From: Harmonia axyridis
Taxonomy: Eukaryota; Arthropoda; Insecta; Coleoptera; Coccinellidae
Length of the DNA: 64,000 nucleotides
NCBI RefSeq assembly: GCF_914767665.1
Contig: NC_059504.1
Span: forward strand, 45,601,720 to 45,665,719
Direction of reading: 5' to 3'
Shown: in pieces, positions 33,680 through 45,444 of the stretch
Layout: every line of letters begins with the position of its first letter
How positions within the stretch are numbered: the stretch's first letter is position 1
Translations under genes and position numbers: made by a program
Notes under the pieces: generated by a model
Seen by the model: the letters and a program-made list of their open reading frames with translations, nothing else
The model's database searches: none
Told to the model about the DNA's origin: nothing

Positions 33680-34284
33680 CAGGGTGTTTCCTAAACATGC
33701 GGCAAAAATTCAGGGGGTTGTTCCTTGGACTATTCTAAGAATATTTTGTCCTTTGATGATTTTTGAAAAACCTATTTGTTTCGAAGATATAGGGGAAACA
33801 AAATTTCAGATAATAACATTTTATTATGAAAAATTACATGAAAATTCAACTCAACCTACAAAAACTGTTGAAAATGACCACCCCTAGCCAGCATACAAGC
33901 ATCCAATCTTCTCCTCATTGACTGCCGAACCCTTTCAAAAACACCAGGATCATTTCTTATTAAGTTACACCCAGCAATGATCCGTGTTTAATCTGTATTC
34001 CTTTACCATCTGCACTTATCAATTTTTAGTCAAAAAACTGGCCGTTTTTAGTAATTGGAATGTTGTTGAACAAATTTAAAAATAAATTGTACCTACTTAG
34101 TAAACACAGTGCGGTACGCATTTTTATTTAAACTATTATTAATTTTAAAAATATGAAAAATGTTGTTCGCCCTGTATCTTCGAAACAAAGAGGTTTTTCA
34201 AAAATCATCCAAGGACAAAACATGCTTAAAATAGTCCAAGGAACAACCCCCTGAATTTTTGCCGCATGTTTAGGAAACACCCTG
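33680..34284. repeat. Inner palindrome 2 with CAGGGTGTTTCC ends
   Basis: CAGGGTGTTTCCTAAACATG and its exact complement, flanked by TA on both sides. Arms of about 130-150 bases share CAGGGGGTTGTTCCTTGGAC and the CTTCGAAACAAA block; the unpaired centre is about 300 bases. Confidence 0.9.
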
Positions 34285-34522
34285 TATATTCGAAATCAGG
34301 GGAAAAATAGCTAGTCAAATATGGAAAAATATATAGGGTGTTCCATTTGAAAAAATGAAGTTGCAATCAATATGTTGCCCACTATGTTTATATTTCGTTT
34401 TGTGAAATCATTCTTAGAAACACTAGTCGATTTCGTGAAACTTTTGTAGAAAATATTTTTTTGTACCTTTTTTAGTAACAAAGTTAAAGGGGGGGTCAAA
34501 TTATGGTGAAAAACCTGGTACC

Positions 34523-35100
34523 TCCAATTAAGGAAGAATAATAGGAATAAGGTATTTTGAGTGTTCCTGAAATATTCTACTCTAGGTATTTCTAATTCAT
34601 CTGCGAACTTGGCAAAATTAGCACAAATTCCTTCCTTTGATTTCCAAGAAGAAATTTCCTGTTTTCTCATCAATTCTGTTGGGGAATCAGATGAAGAAAT
34701 AATAATTTCGTTATAACAGGGATGTACTTAATGAAATAATATTGAAATTCTTGTTTGAAGTTTTGAAGACGAATAGAAGGACGTTTTGTATCTGCATCGT
34801 CGATTTTCCCCTTTATTAATTTCCCGTCTAAACTTCCCTAATTTCTATTCTTTATGTATAAGAAAAACAAACTTCCAAAGTTTCGAGAAACATCGAGTGG
34901 AAAAAGATCTTATTTGATATTTTACGTTGTCGATCCTGGACTGTAATAATGAGTTTACTTGTGAAATTATTAGAGAAGGTATAAGTTTGAGATCTATAAA
35001 TAAGCTGGTATGCCTTTAATGGAATTTTATTTTTCTGAAATATAGTCTTCAAAACAATAATTTTCAATAATGAGTTAATAATGACACGTTGATTATGTTA
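34523..35100. other. Intergenic DNA
   Basis: No gene or repeat recognised. Confidence 0.5.
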
Positions 35101-35102
35101 TA

Positions 35103-36488
35103 CAGGGTGTTTCATTGGGAAACGGAAATACTTCACAGGTGCATAGGTGGCACCAAGGCGGTTCTGGCGATACCGCATTTATTGGGTCTTAAAGTCTTCG
35201 TAGCTGAGATACAGGGTGTTTAATGAATTTTGCCCGTTTCTCTCTGAGGCCATATCAAACGAACCACCAGGCATATTTCCTTCATATTTGGAAAATATGT
35301 TCCTAATTGAGAGCCTAAACATATCATGTAATGACCGCCTTGAAAATCCAGGTCCGGGTTAACAAAAAATTATGAATCGTTTGAATCCTCGAAACAACAC
35401 CCTCTGTACATCGAAATTTCGAAAATCTGTTTTAATATTCGAAAACACCACTGAAAACTAAACTGAGACGTGTACGCAGTTTTACTGCACAAATTTTCAA
35501 TGTAAAAGTGAAGTTTTTAAGAACTTGGATACCTACCTGAAAGTGGTTTGAAGTGACTTTTAACAATGAATTATCAAAAATATTGAATCCATAATTATTT
35601 CAACATTCCTTTGTAATTCATTTTCACATTGGTTTTTTCCTTTTTAAAGCTGTATACCATTTCAGTTTTTATTTTTGAGTTACTCTCTCGTCGTTTCTCA
35701 TTACTGCACAAATTTTCAACGTAAACGTGAAGTTTTTAAGAATTTGTTTTGCTGGAAGTGGTTTAAAGTTACTTTTAGTGATAAATCTGTAAGTTAGCTA
35801 TTGAGAGCAATCAGTAAAATAGAAGAGGCTAGCCAGAAAATGAAAAACAATCCAAATGTGATCCGGAAAGTTCAGATCAAAATGGAGGACATTTCGAGCC
35901 GTTTTTTAAGAAACTGGAATATTATACAGCTATAAAAATAAAAACCAATGAATAATGAATTACAAAGTAATGTTGAAATAATTATGGATTCAATATTTTT
36001 GATAATTCATTGTTATGAGTAACTTCAAACCACTTTCAGGTATCCAAGTTCTTAAAAACTTCACTTCTAGGTACTTTGAAAATTTGTGCAGTAAAATTGT
36101 CTGCGCGGAAATTTGAAGTACACGTCTCATTTTAGTTTTTAGTGATGTTTCCGAATATTAAAACAGATTTTCAAAATTCCGATGTACAGGGTGTTGTTTC
36201 GAGGATTCAAACTATTCATAATGTTTTGTTAACGCGGACCTCGATTTTCAAGGCGGTTATTGCATGATACGTTTGGGCTCTCAATTAGGAACATATTTGC
36301 CAAATAAGAAGAAAATATACCGGGTGGTTCGTTTGATATGGCCTCAGAAAGAAACGGGTAAAATTCATAAAACACCATGTATCTCAGCTACGAAGACAGT
36401 AAGACCCAATAAATGGGGTATCTCCAGAACCGCCTTGGTGCCACCTGTACACCTGTGAAGTATTTCCGTTTCCCAATGAAACACTCTG
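35103..36488. repeat. 1.4 kb foldback element, complete copy
   Basis: Ends CAGGGTGTTTCATTGGGAAA and its complement (one mismatch, CACTCTG), flanked by TA at 35101-35102 and 36489-36490. Arms of several hundred bases include ACTTCACAGGTGCATAGGTG, CAAGGCGGTTCTGG and the AACCGGACC-like block. The centre holds further paired blocks. Relatives: 21236-22456 (truncated) and 36836-37093 (one arm only). Confidence 0.9.
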
Positions 36489-36835
36489 TAGCTAACAAAA
36501 ATGTAAAATCAATAAAGTAGATTTTTTTTCTATTTGGAACATAAAAGAATTATAGAATTACACTATTGGAAGATAGGGAGAACCAATGATGAACTTTCAT
36601 CCCGGTGTAAAGTATGATCGTGCTTTTGGCTTTTAAGACTTCGAAACAGTAATTTCAAAGGATGTTAAGTTTCGATATATTTCACACAGTGGCTACTGAT
36701 TTAATTACAAACCGTTGCTGATGTCGGAAGCTGTAAGAACAATGATCTAAGTATCTCATTTCAGGTCCTTAATGGCACTCTTTGAACTGAACATTATGGC
36801 ATACTCTGAGGCGGTTTCTGAGACTTCATACGATT

Positions 36836-37093
36836 CATAATTTTTAATTATTAACCCGGACCTGGATTTTAAAGGCGGTTATTGCATGATACGTTTGGGC
36901 TCCCAATTAGGAACATATTTACCAAATATGAAGAAAATATACCGGGCGGTTCGTTTGATATGGCCTCAGAAAGAAACGGGCAAAATTTATAAAACACCCT
37001 GTATCTTGGCTACGAAGACAGTAAGACCCAATAAACGGGAGTATCTCCAGAACCGCCTTGGTGCCACCTATGCACCTGTGAAGTATTTCCGTG
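36836..37093. repeat. Single arm of the 35103-type foldback
   Basis: From the TTAACCCGGACCTGGATTTT block to CACCTGTGAAGTATTTCCGTG, nearly identical to 36236-36468. The CAGGGTG end and the whole opposite arm are absent, so this is a broken copy. Confidence 0.88.
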
Positions 37094-38230
37094 TACAAAA
37101 TTTCCTGTTGATACTAGAACCATAGAATATTCTAGCAAAACTGCTGGGTTGAATTTGTAATGTAAAATAATAACTTGAATATTCATGCTTAATTTAATGG
37201 GGATCGTAAACAAAGAATCTCCCTTCTAGAAAAACTAACCGACAATATGTACCGTTCTGTAGTCTTAAAAAAAAAATGTTACCACCCGTCAATTTCTCTT
37301 TTTTCAAATGAAGACTTTAAAGCTCGAACCCACGTTTTTTGAGCCGACAACTTCATACATTTCGTGGATTATCTTATGAAAGGAAAAAGCATTGTTCGCA
37401 TAAGCAAGTACGTTCATAACTACGAATAAGACCCGGGCATCCATCTCATTTGCATGCAGAATCCATAAAAAGAACTCGTGTTATGAAAATTTCCATAATC
37501 GGTCTAGTAACATAAACTTTTCATCTTCTCTTCGCAGGATTAATGTTCTTTTCATGTTCCGGCCGTTACGTTTCAGTTTGTCCCACAAAAGTAATGATGT
37601 TCTGCATCACAGAAAGGCGTTATTAACTCTTCACCTGTGTGTAGTGCGATCTTATGCGTATAAATCGAATTTTTACTTAATAAAGGATTTTTCAATAAAA
37701 GTATGAGAGGGTAGAGATAAGGAGAATAATCTCTTACAGTCGAACTGTTGAGAAAGTGTCCAACGGAATAGTTATTTATAATACAAGTGCAGAAGGCATT
37801 GATATTCATCAACGAGTTTTTGAATGAACGAGTATTATACATTATTTTCTCTAATGCATTGCATTTTTATTGAAATTAATGAAATATTTCCATAATTATC
37901 ATTTAGTTATTTTTGCATTGAAAAATGTTGGTTGGCAGAACTGATTTCTTTAAGGCAATTTGATGAATTGACAGATAAAGCCGTGGCGAAAAGTTCGGAG
38001 TACCAACATATAATAATGAAATATAAGCATGAAAACTGTACGTTTCTGATATATTCTCGCACGATTTTGTTCCACAAGATGTGGAAGAATGAACGGAATA
38101 ACCACAGAATTAGAGAAAAATATTTTTCATATTTGGTATTTTTAAAGCCATGTGGTAGATAAGGTAAATTTTGCGTGTACACGAAATTGAATGACCCGCT
38201 ATCTGGTCAGCTGTGATTTTTGAATCTGTG
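37094..38230. other. Intergenic DNA
   Basis: No supported gene. Open frames at 37573-38182 on either strand lack recognisable domains. Confidence 0.45.
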
Positions 38231-38388
38231 CGAGATGCTTTTAGTGAGCATCAAATTTGGGACACCCTTATCCTGTTCAGTTGTGTGGTCTTCAACAGCA
38301 CATAAATGAAAGAATCAAAATAAAAACAAAGTAATATTCACTAAACTATTTTATTGTCCCAAATACGATGCTCAATGAAAGCATCTCG
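38231..38388. repeat. 158-base inverted repeat
   Basis: CGAGATGCTTTTAGTGAGCA at the left pairs with the complement of TGCTCAATGAAAGCATCTCG at the right; arms of about 33 bases end in GGGAC/GTCCC. It lies shortly upstream of the mariner-type relic at 38580 and might be its end region. Confidence 0.7.
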
Positions 38389-38579
38389 AGAACAATGAGA
38401 CTTAGAGAAAAAGTCATCAAGGACTCCCGATCTCTTTTTTCGAAATAATAAGATATCAGAAGGCAGATCGTAGATATCTTGATTCGTTTTGGAATTACAA
38501 GGCGTTTCTGAAAAATTACTCTTTCAAATATTCAAATAACACTACGCCAGGTAGCAAAATGAGAGCTGTTGGGACAAGT

Positions 38580-39000
38580 TAGCGATGTGAAGAATCAAAA
38601 CCGCGTGTGCGCTTCAAAAACAACTGAGAATATTACTGCTGTAACCCGTAGTGAAACGAAAATCCAGATTTGTTGATTTTCGGAATTAGGCATTACAACA
38701 ACGACATTACACCATATTTTGCATAAAGACTTAGGGCTTTTAATGTTCAGTTAACACAAGAATTAAAGCCGATGACATTCTAACATCGCTGAGTGAGTGT
38801 TTGAAAGAAGTGAATCCCAATTGGCCACCGAGATTTTGTGATTTAATATCTTTAGACTTTTTTCTTTGGGGCCACATGAAAGATAAGGTCTATGCTCCAC
38901 AATCGATTCAAGACCTTGAAGATTGAATTTGTGAAGTTATCGAGGACATACAGCTGCAAATGTGTGAATTGGTCATGAAAATTTGCATGAAAACAAGGGC
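38580..39000 (+). pseudogene. Tc1/mariner-type transposase relic (family M3)
   Basis: A degraded reading shows ITTTTLHHILHKDLGLL (DNA-binding/linker part), then after a large deletion SLDFFLWGHMKDKVYAPQS and EVIEDIQLQM. It is related to the DD41D family but distinct, with further pieces at 42601 and 61780. Several stops and a missing catalytic centre show it is dead. Confidence 0.8.
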
Positions 39001-39099
39001 GTAGATATTTTTTTTCTTGGAGGGGGGTAATCGAAAATCCATTTTTTTTGGACAACATTCACTCATATCTATAATATGAGAAAGAAAGGTTTGATTGTT

Positions 39100-39760
39100 C
39101 ATATTATTCGATTAAATTGGAGGTACGAAGAAAAATGAAAAAATCCTTGAATAATTTTCAGAATAGAATGGCCTATACATCCGCTCGCAAATGTTTTGTT
39201 TTCGAGATACAGGGTTTTTATTGTAGTTCTAATTTTTTTCTTTATTGATCTTCTCTACAGATTGGGTAAATAAGTACCAAAACTTATAATTGATTATTTA
39301 TTTATTACAACTCACTGGATCTGGATTGTTTGACAAGAACCGACAAGAAACCATAAAATGCAGTACTGGACTGCAATTTTTTCTTATATTTTTCTAAACA
39401 ATCAGTGGTTCACCAAGAAAAAAAAAGTTCTGGCGGTGAAATGCTAGCACATTTCCAGAAAAAATATCACCGTGTAGATTTGCATTCAAAATCAGCATAT
39501 CACATGATGAAAACTTTAAATTGGAATATCTATACCAAATTTAAGTCAAATATCTTGTGAAGGGAAGGTGCTTTGAGAAAAAACTTGAACTTTAACATTT
39601 GTATCTCGAAAACAAATCGTTTCCGGACCCATGTTAGAGGACTTTATTTGATTGATCCGAGTTTCTGTCATTTTCGTTTGTACCTCCAATTTAGGAATTA
39701 CCCCCATTATCCCTTCCCTATTTCTACGTACTTGCACGAAAAAGATATAGTTCAGCAACC
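39100..39760 (+). repeat. Dispersed repeat, second copy
   Basis: Same family as 32500-33165, with the blocks in the same order, including GGGTAAATAAGTACCAAAAC and ATATCTTGTGAA. It begins and ends in GGGGGTAAT/ATTACCCCC-type ends next to GGCGTAGAT and TCTACGTAC, which form an outer inverted pair (about 38999 and 39728). Confidence 0.75.
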
Positions 39761-40806
39761 GTAGTCGAGGCGGCCATTTGGTAGATTTGGTTTTTCATCG
39801 TTAATGGCATTCCTTCCTTTTTACAATGAAATAAACTTTCATTGATTCCTCTCAATGAACTAGTTTTTTCATTTATCATATGCAAGAACATGGGTAAATT
39901 CAACAACTTTACAATTGTTATACTTATATCGGTTTAGACAATTTTAAATACATAGATATAGGTAATGAATGATCTGAAAGTAAAGAATTAATGAAAATGA
40001 GTGAGAATCTACTGTGATTGAAGGTGAGATTAATTTAATAAATTTTGGATATTTCTCTACTAATACATTGCTTTCATTCAATTGAAATATGAATTCAATT
40101 CTTCTTGGTCTCAAAATTGCATAAAATCATAATTGGTGAATGTTGTTACAGACGAATTTATGGGAAATATTGAGCTTTTATAGAGATCTACATGAATTTT
40201 TGGTCTAAAAAACTCAATTTGGATTGGAGTAGGTATTTTGAGTAGATATACCCAAACCGTCTTCTTAAGAGCGTTAAAATAACTAAATATTGCTATATTC
40301 AAAAGAGCCATATCATAATTATTAATTAATTTTAACTTACATCTGATAAAAACTCGATGTTCTTGGAGACATCTAGTTCTAATCAGTTCCTGCGAAACAC
40401 TTTTAATTCACCACGAGCATGCATTTGTCAGAATATCATCTGACGAAATACGATTATCAATTACATGTGAATCTAGTCAATATTTTCTCGTCTACTTTCT
40501 CAGCCTATTTGGAATAAACTGTCGGAAGGTTTCGAATTGAATGAATGAGAAGTTGATGATATCCAGTTTAATCCGTATATTGGGGAAAACACTATTATTT
40601 ATTGAGTTGGTTGGAATCGTTCAGTGTTATTTATTTTTGTGCTTGTAGGTATCAAATAATGCTACCTAGGGGATCATTGTTGATAAACCTTGAGGGAATT
40701 TTTGGATCTTTATAATAAAAAAAAAGTATATTGTCCAACAAGTGGGGATAGTCCAACTTTTCTCGCGAGTGTGGAAGTTTGTGGCACGAGCCTGAAAGGC
40801 GAGTGT
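39761..40806. other. Intergenic DNA
   Basis: No supported gene. The first 100 bases (GGCGGCCATTTGGTAGATTT, TTAATGGCAT) resemble 56165-56240. Confidence 0.4.
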
Positions 40807-40981
40807 CCAGATTGGACTACCTATACATCCGAGCCAGCCGTGGCGGTCATATGCCAGAAATCATATTTAAAATGTAATGCCACAAGATTATCTTGCGGAT
40901 AAATAAATTCATGTCAATCGAATAATCCATCGTTGTTTTAATGCAATTTAAAGTTCTATAGCTCTGAAAAAAAACACCCTT
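40807..40981 (+). mobile_element. DD41D mariner-like element, 3' end fragment
   Basis: Begins in the last transposase codons (the TCCAGATTGGACTAC block), runs through CCAGAAATCATATTTAAAATG to ACACCCTT, then TA. Everything upstream is lost. Compare 28475-28648. Confidence 0.9.
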
Positions 40982-40983
40982 TA

Positions 40984-41477
40984 TAATGATCAAAAGAAGA
41001 AAAACGATTTCATTGAAGGGAGTTATGTCACTCATAGAATCCCTCATTTCTAATGGCAAAAAATTGTGACAGTCGATTTTCACAACCTCTGTTGAAGCGA
41101 ATTTTTCACCAGTAAAAAATTGTTCACCATGTAGATGAACAGACAGTACAGTTCCGAGTTAACAGTTGTGCCACTGCTACTAACAGTTTGTTGATATTTC
41201 CCTGCCAATCCTACCAAACACATAGCAAAACCTTCCTGACCTAAAAATCCTAGCTTGAAGAATATTATACTCAAAAACGACAAATTAATCAATAAAATGG
41301 AAGTCTATATTGAAAATTTAATGCGAAATGGGATTAACATAACTAAAACTTCGAGATCTTCGAGCCCTGTAATGATCAAGTCCTCAACCGCAAAAACTAA
41401 CCATAGAAACATCATTTTATCTTCTCAAAAACATACAGAATTCTTCACAAATCTCCGCTATAGTTTTCAATTTCAAT
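40984..41477. other. Intergenic DNA with a short dispersed repeat
   Basis: About 41018-41110 (GACAGTCGATTTTCACAACC, GAAGCGAATTTTTC) resembles 55905-56030. No gene. Confidence 0.4.
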
Positions 41478-41941
41478 AATACGCTCTATTGGTGTGACGT
41501 CACACACCGCCATTTTTGGTTTTCCTGTCAGTGTTCGGAATCCAAACAAATAAATTGTCATTCGAATTAGTACGGTGTCGTTGAAGGAATTGGCTTATTT
41601 TCATAAATAAGAGTATTTGAGGAACGATTTCAGTATTAATTGATAGACAGAAGGAACGAGGTTAATACCAGTAAGTTTGAATCCTGTATCATTCCCCAGA
41701 TTTTGTGAAAAGCCGTGTTTATTAGTTGAACTTCAAGTTCGAACTTACTGGCATTAATCTCGTGCCTTCTGTATATCAAGTAATAGTAAAATCGTTCCTT
41801 AAATAATCTTATTTATCAAAATAAGCAAATTTCTTCAACGACAACGTACTAATTTGAATGACAATTTGTTTGTTTGGATTCCGAACACTGACAGGAGAAC
41901 TAAAATGGCGGTGTGTGACGTCATCACTAATAGAGCGTATT
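41478..41941. repeat. 464-base palindrome with TGACGTCA near both ends
   Basis: AATACGCTCTATT at the left and AATAGAGCGTATT at the right; both arms continue through TGACGTCA, a GGCGGTGTGTG/CACACACCGCC block and about 190 more bases with roughly 90% pairing, around a loop of about 50 bases. TGACGTCA is itself a palindrome and the consensus CREB/ATF site. No coding capacity. Confidence 0.9.
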
Positions 41942-42600
41942 GTCGAAGTACATTAATGTACATGTTAACACTTTGTTAACAAACTTTTGTACAACTTTTT
42001 TATGCAATAAGTAGTTCTAATAAATAAAAGTATCACTATGAAATAGAATTTTCTTTGTCATCTCGCATATTATTTTACCTAAGAAGAAACAATAAACCTC
42101 TATGTAAAACTCCAAACTGAGTTAAATATATCCCCTAAAGCGATTTTCTTTGGGTATAATCCACCCTTATAAACGTCAGAATATAACTCCCATAGAACTC
42201 TCTCATTGAAACATAGTAGGTAACTGCACAGAGCCAGTGATAAATCAAAGTCACCAGTCCATAAACAAGGGATGAAACCCTCTTCAACGCCGCCTTATCC
42301 AGAATCCAGAAACCGCTAACCGTAAATCCAAATTTCATAACGAGATTTACACGTATGCTCTCTCTCAGTGTTGCCACCTACACAACACCTTTTTCCAGTT
42401 AATTGCCCCCGTAATATTTCACTTCCATATATGGATTTATGGGGGTGTCCTCGCAACTTCCAGATATGGCACAATTTAAATCGCGTTAGGGAATTACAAG
42501 ATGCATTGTTGCCATTTTGTCATTATTACTTTTTATTTATATATATGTTGAGCTCATTGAATCTTTCTGGGAGAAGACATTTCTGAGACTTCTGAAAATT
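41942..42600. other. Intergenic DNA
   Basis: No supported gene or repeat. Confidence 0.45.
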
Positions 42601-42700
42601 TCAGTGTTCGTTTTGGAATGTAAAGAATCCAGAATAAGGCTGTATGTCCTCGATTACTTCACGAATTCCATCTTTGAGGTCTTGAATCGGGTGTAGAGCA
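42601..42700 (-). pseudogene. Family M3 mariner-type fragment
   Basis: The minus strand reads HPIQDLKDGIREVIEDIQPY, matching the end region of the relics at 38880 and 62960. The LINE copy at 42701 abuts it with its TAA-repeat tail, so the LINE was probably inserted into it. Confidence 0.7.
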
Positions 42701-43681
42701 TTATTATTATTATTTGAACTGGGGTCGTTGTAGCTCGGTAAGCCTTCCTGGAACTGCGACCATGTAGATCTTTTGTTCTCTACCCTACTCATTCATGGAA
42801 ACCCAAGGAGGTCGTCAATGACGTTGATAAAACTGAAAACCTCCTTAGGGGCCTTGGACTTTACCTCTCAGGTATCTAGGACCGGCTTCCCCATATGAAT
42901 GGTTCTTAGGCCAGCCAGCTCTGGAAACTTGCATACCATGTGTTCAGCTGTTTCTGCTTCTGATCCACATAGCCTAAAAATCTCATCTGCTGGCTTTCCA
43001 ATACGATACAAATGATGTTTGTACCGACAGTGCCCCGTCATCAGTCCCACCATTACCCGAAGCTTGGCTCGGTACAGCTTTAAGAGCTTTCTTGCGTAGG
43101 TAGGTGAAATCATCACGAATTTCTTGGCCTGAGTAAGTCCAGGAGTGTTTGTTCAGTGGATTATCCTGTTATTCAACTCCCATTGCTGGACCGCTGCCTT
43201 CTATTGGTCTTTTCCTAGCCCATAGAAAGGCTCAGGTCCTGCAGGTGTCAACCTTGATCCACTTTTTGCAAGTTCATCGGCTTTTTCGTTTCTTTCAATA
43301 CCACAGTGCCCTGGTACCCATTCACCCAGTCACTTTATTGCCTCTGGCCAGTTGCCTCATGGTGTTACGGCACTCCCAGGTCAACCTTATATTGGCCTTT
43401 TCCTAGCCCACAGAAAGGCTCAGGTCCAGCAGGTGTTAACCTTGATGCACTTTTTGCAAGTTCATCGGCTTTTTCATTTTCTTCAACACCACAGTGCCGT
43501 GGTGCCCATAGTAGAGTCAGTTTATTGCCTCTGGCCAGTTGCCTTATGGTGTTACGGCACTCCCTGGCTGTACGATTCCAGGGATCTCAGCGTGGTCTGG
43601 CCGTCCGTGATGGTGTAGACATGCGCCTCCTTGTGGTTCATTTTAAGACACTCCTGAGCGCATACGTAAACAGTATCTCGA
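42701..43681 (-). pseudogene. RNase H-bearing LINE, 5'-truncated copy
   Basis: Starts at a TTATTATTATTATT tract (the element's TAA-type 3' tail on the minus strand). The conserved C-terminal Cys/His region (GHCRYKHHLYRIGKPADEIF, CGSEAETAEHMVC) is at 42900-43060, then RNase H sequence to about 43680. Frame broken. The RNase H part contains an internal duplication (43205-43580). Confidence 0.9.
43205..43580 (-). repeat. Tandem duplication of about 185 bases inside the LINE
   Basis: About 43205-43393 and 43396-43580 repeat the same segment (GGTCTTTTCCTAGCCCATAG-type start, AAGTTCATCGGCTTTTTC, CCTCTGGCCAGTTGCC, GTGTTACGGCACTCCC). The copies differ at several positions, so the duplication is not recent or the first copy has decayed. 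Confidence 0.85.
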
Positions 43682-43721
43682 CATAGACACTCGGATTACT
43701 TGGCGTAGAGCATTGTTATAG

Positions 43722-43844
43722 ACATAAGAGAATAACATCACGGCATGTAGACAATTTTCCGGAAAAAGGAACTCCTCGAGCGAGACTCGAACCCGCAACT
43801 TCGGAATCACTAATCCAGTGCTCCATAAACTGAGCTACCGAGGA
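43722..43844 (-). repeat. tRNA-Thr-derived SINE
   Basis: Minus-strand 43844-43773 folds as a 72-base tRNA: acceptor TCCTCGG pairs with TCGAGGA, D-stem GCTC/GAGC, anticodon loop TTAGTGA giving AGT (threonine), and T-arm GGGTTCGAGTC, a good B box. The anticodon stem has a mismatch. After it comes a non-tRNA tail (GGAAAATTGTCTACATGCCG, TGATGTTATTCTCTTAT) that recurs as an inverted copy at about 44107-44175. A tRNA head plus repeated unrelated tail indicates a SINE and not a working tRNA gene. Confidence 0.75.
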
Positions 43845-45440
43845 AGTTGAAAGTTACAACCCGCATACGAGGAACCGCTTCTCCCAGAATCAAATGTTAG
43901 TAGTATTGTATACCTTTCAAACTATATAGTCCGCGAGGTTTTGAGAAGTAAATGATGGAAGGGAAACTCATTCAGTGTCAGTGATCATCAAGATTCTATT
44001 TTACCTTTTCCCTAATGTCGTTGGCATATTGCGACTTCCGGTTTCTGAAACTTCCGACCAATTGAACAAATAAAGCCAAAGATAAAGACGAAATAATTGT
44101 TTTAACGTCTGTGAATTAATATAAGAAAATAACATCACGGCATGCAGACAATTTTTCAATTCCTGAAAAATTGTCTGCATGAAACTTTATATTGATAAAC
44201 CCTATACATATATGTATGTACACGCAAAATCTAAATCTAACGAAAAACATCCCCTTTTATTAAAATTTTAATCAATTTGGCGCAAAGCGTTTCGTCTTCG
44301 GTAAGTTACGAATGAGCAACGAATTTTTCCTCAAAGGAAATAGAAGTAATTTCGACGTCATTGCTGTGAAAATCGTTTCCGGTAGAACGTATCTGAATGC
44401 ATTGGTACTCCTGGGAGCGAAAAGCGCGATTGTTTTGTTGGGGTTATGTTGGCGTCACAAACTCGTTGAAAGTTATTGGAATCGTTGTGATGTGGTCTCT
44501 ATGAGGGCGTAATAGAAAGTTTGTACAGAGAGATATAAAGAATGTTGGTTTCAATTGGTGACGATTCCCATTGGATCGAATAATTTGATTTTGATTGTGA
44601 GAATTGTCTGAAATTAAACTAGTAATGGCTGAAATCTAAAACAAGGTACGTATATTTCCTGAAGTCTCGATAATTATTGAAAATCTTTCAGAAAATTCTC
44701 TCTGTTTCTTTCTCTAGATATACTCAGATCGGTTGGCGCTTCATCGGCGACCAACAACACACGACGAATCGACAAACCACCGCGTCTTTGAAGAGACGGA
44801 TAAATATTAAACGTTGGTAAAATGCCGAAATTGGATATTTTTATTTTTAAAACAATCTACAACAATATACGTCTCAATGAAATAGAACCACCCCTGGATA
44901 CTGTATCGTATCATTATCATCAACGTGTCAATTCAGAGTTATTAAACCTATCTCCAACCTACACCCCAATCACTGGAATAATTATCTGTCGAATTAATCT
45001 GCCGTATATACGGCCAGGTTTCGTTTTCAAGAAAATCCGACTAGTTTTCCGGCCCATTTCCCGCTCACAGGAGGAAATTGTTTTCCGACTCGTTCGTTTT
45101 GCTCCTTGCGTAATTGCTTTATTCAATTATTTATTCATTTACAATTTATGAGGAATTCTGGCTAATGGCTGTTTTAACTCGAGCAATTTGATCTATTGTC
45201 GTTTCAGTATACGTAGCTAGATGAACGGGATTAGGTGTTTTGTTAATTGGAAGCAGCCTAATTACCGAGATGAGAATGAGCTTTTTTTTTTGGCATTTCG
45301 CGATGGCGTTTGGACGATTAAGAATGGAAGAATTTAGTTACACAATTTTCTCGCTTGGGATTAACATAACATCGTTAGTTATATTAGGATTTCCATCCAT
45401 TTAAATAGATTCGTAATTCCAAAGCAATCATATTCAAGGG
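43845..45440. other. Intergenic DNA; open frames of unknown meaning
   Basis: A tail-like copy of the SINE with its own inverted repeat lies at 44107-44175. A 109-codon frame with an ATG in fair context runs 44822-45151 and a 66-codon one 44312-44512; neither has a domain I recognise, so I do not call them genes. Confidence 0.4.
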
Positions 45441-45444
45441 CGTA

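Larger units (their letters stand above)
33168..34522. repeat. Outer palindrome of a three-level nested foldback
   Basis: Arms 33168-33410 and 34288-34522 are reverse complements (GGTACCGGGTTTTTCACCAT with ATGGTGAAAAACCTGGTACC, then the TTTGACCCCCCC and TGGAACACCCTGTA blocks, to GATTTCGAA with TTCGAAATC at the tip). The tip is split by two further palindromes (33411-33677 and 33680-34284). Confidence 0.88.

Noticed and set aside
36264..36458. Similar 64-79-codon frames at 21266, 36264 and 36886 that look like a small protein family
   Set aside because: All lie in arms of the same foldback element; the similarity reflects repeat copies.
43306..43686. Plus-strand frames of 88-126 codons
   Set aside because: They run antisense to the minus-strand LINE and repeat because of its internal duplication.
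43773..43844. Functional tRNA-Thr(AGT) gene
   Set aside because: Anticodon stem mismatch and an attached repeated tail point to a SINE head; kept as a repeat.
44822..45151. 109-codon plus-strand frame with ATG
   Set aside because: No family recognised, no splice or conservation evidence, and composition like other AT-rich spacer frames.
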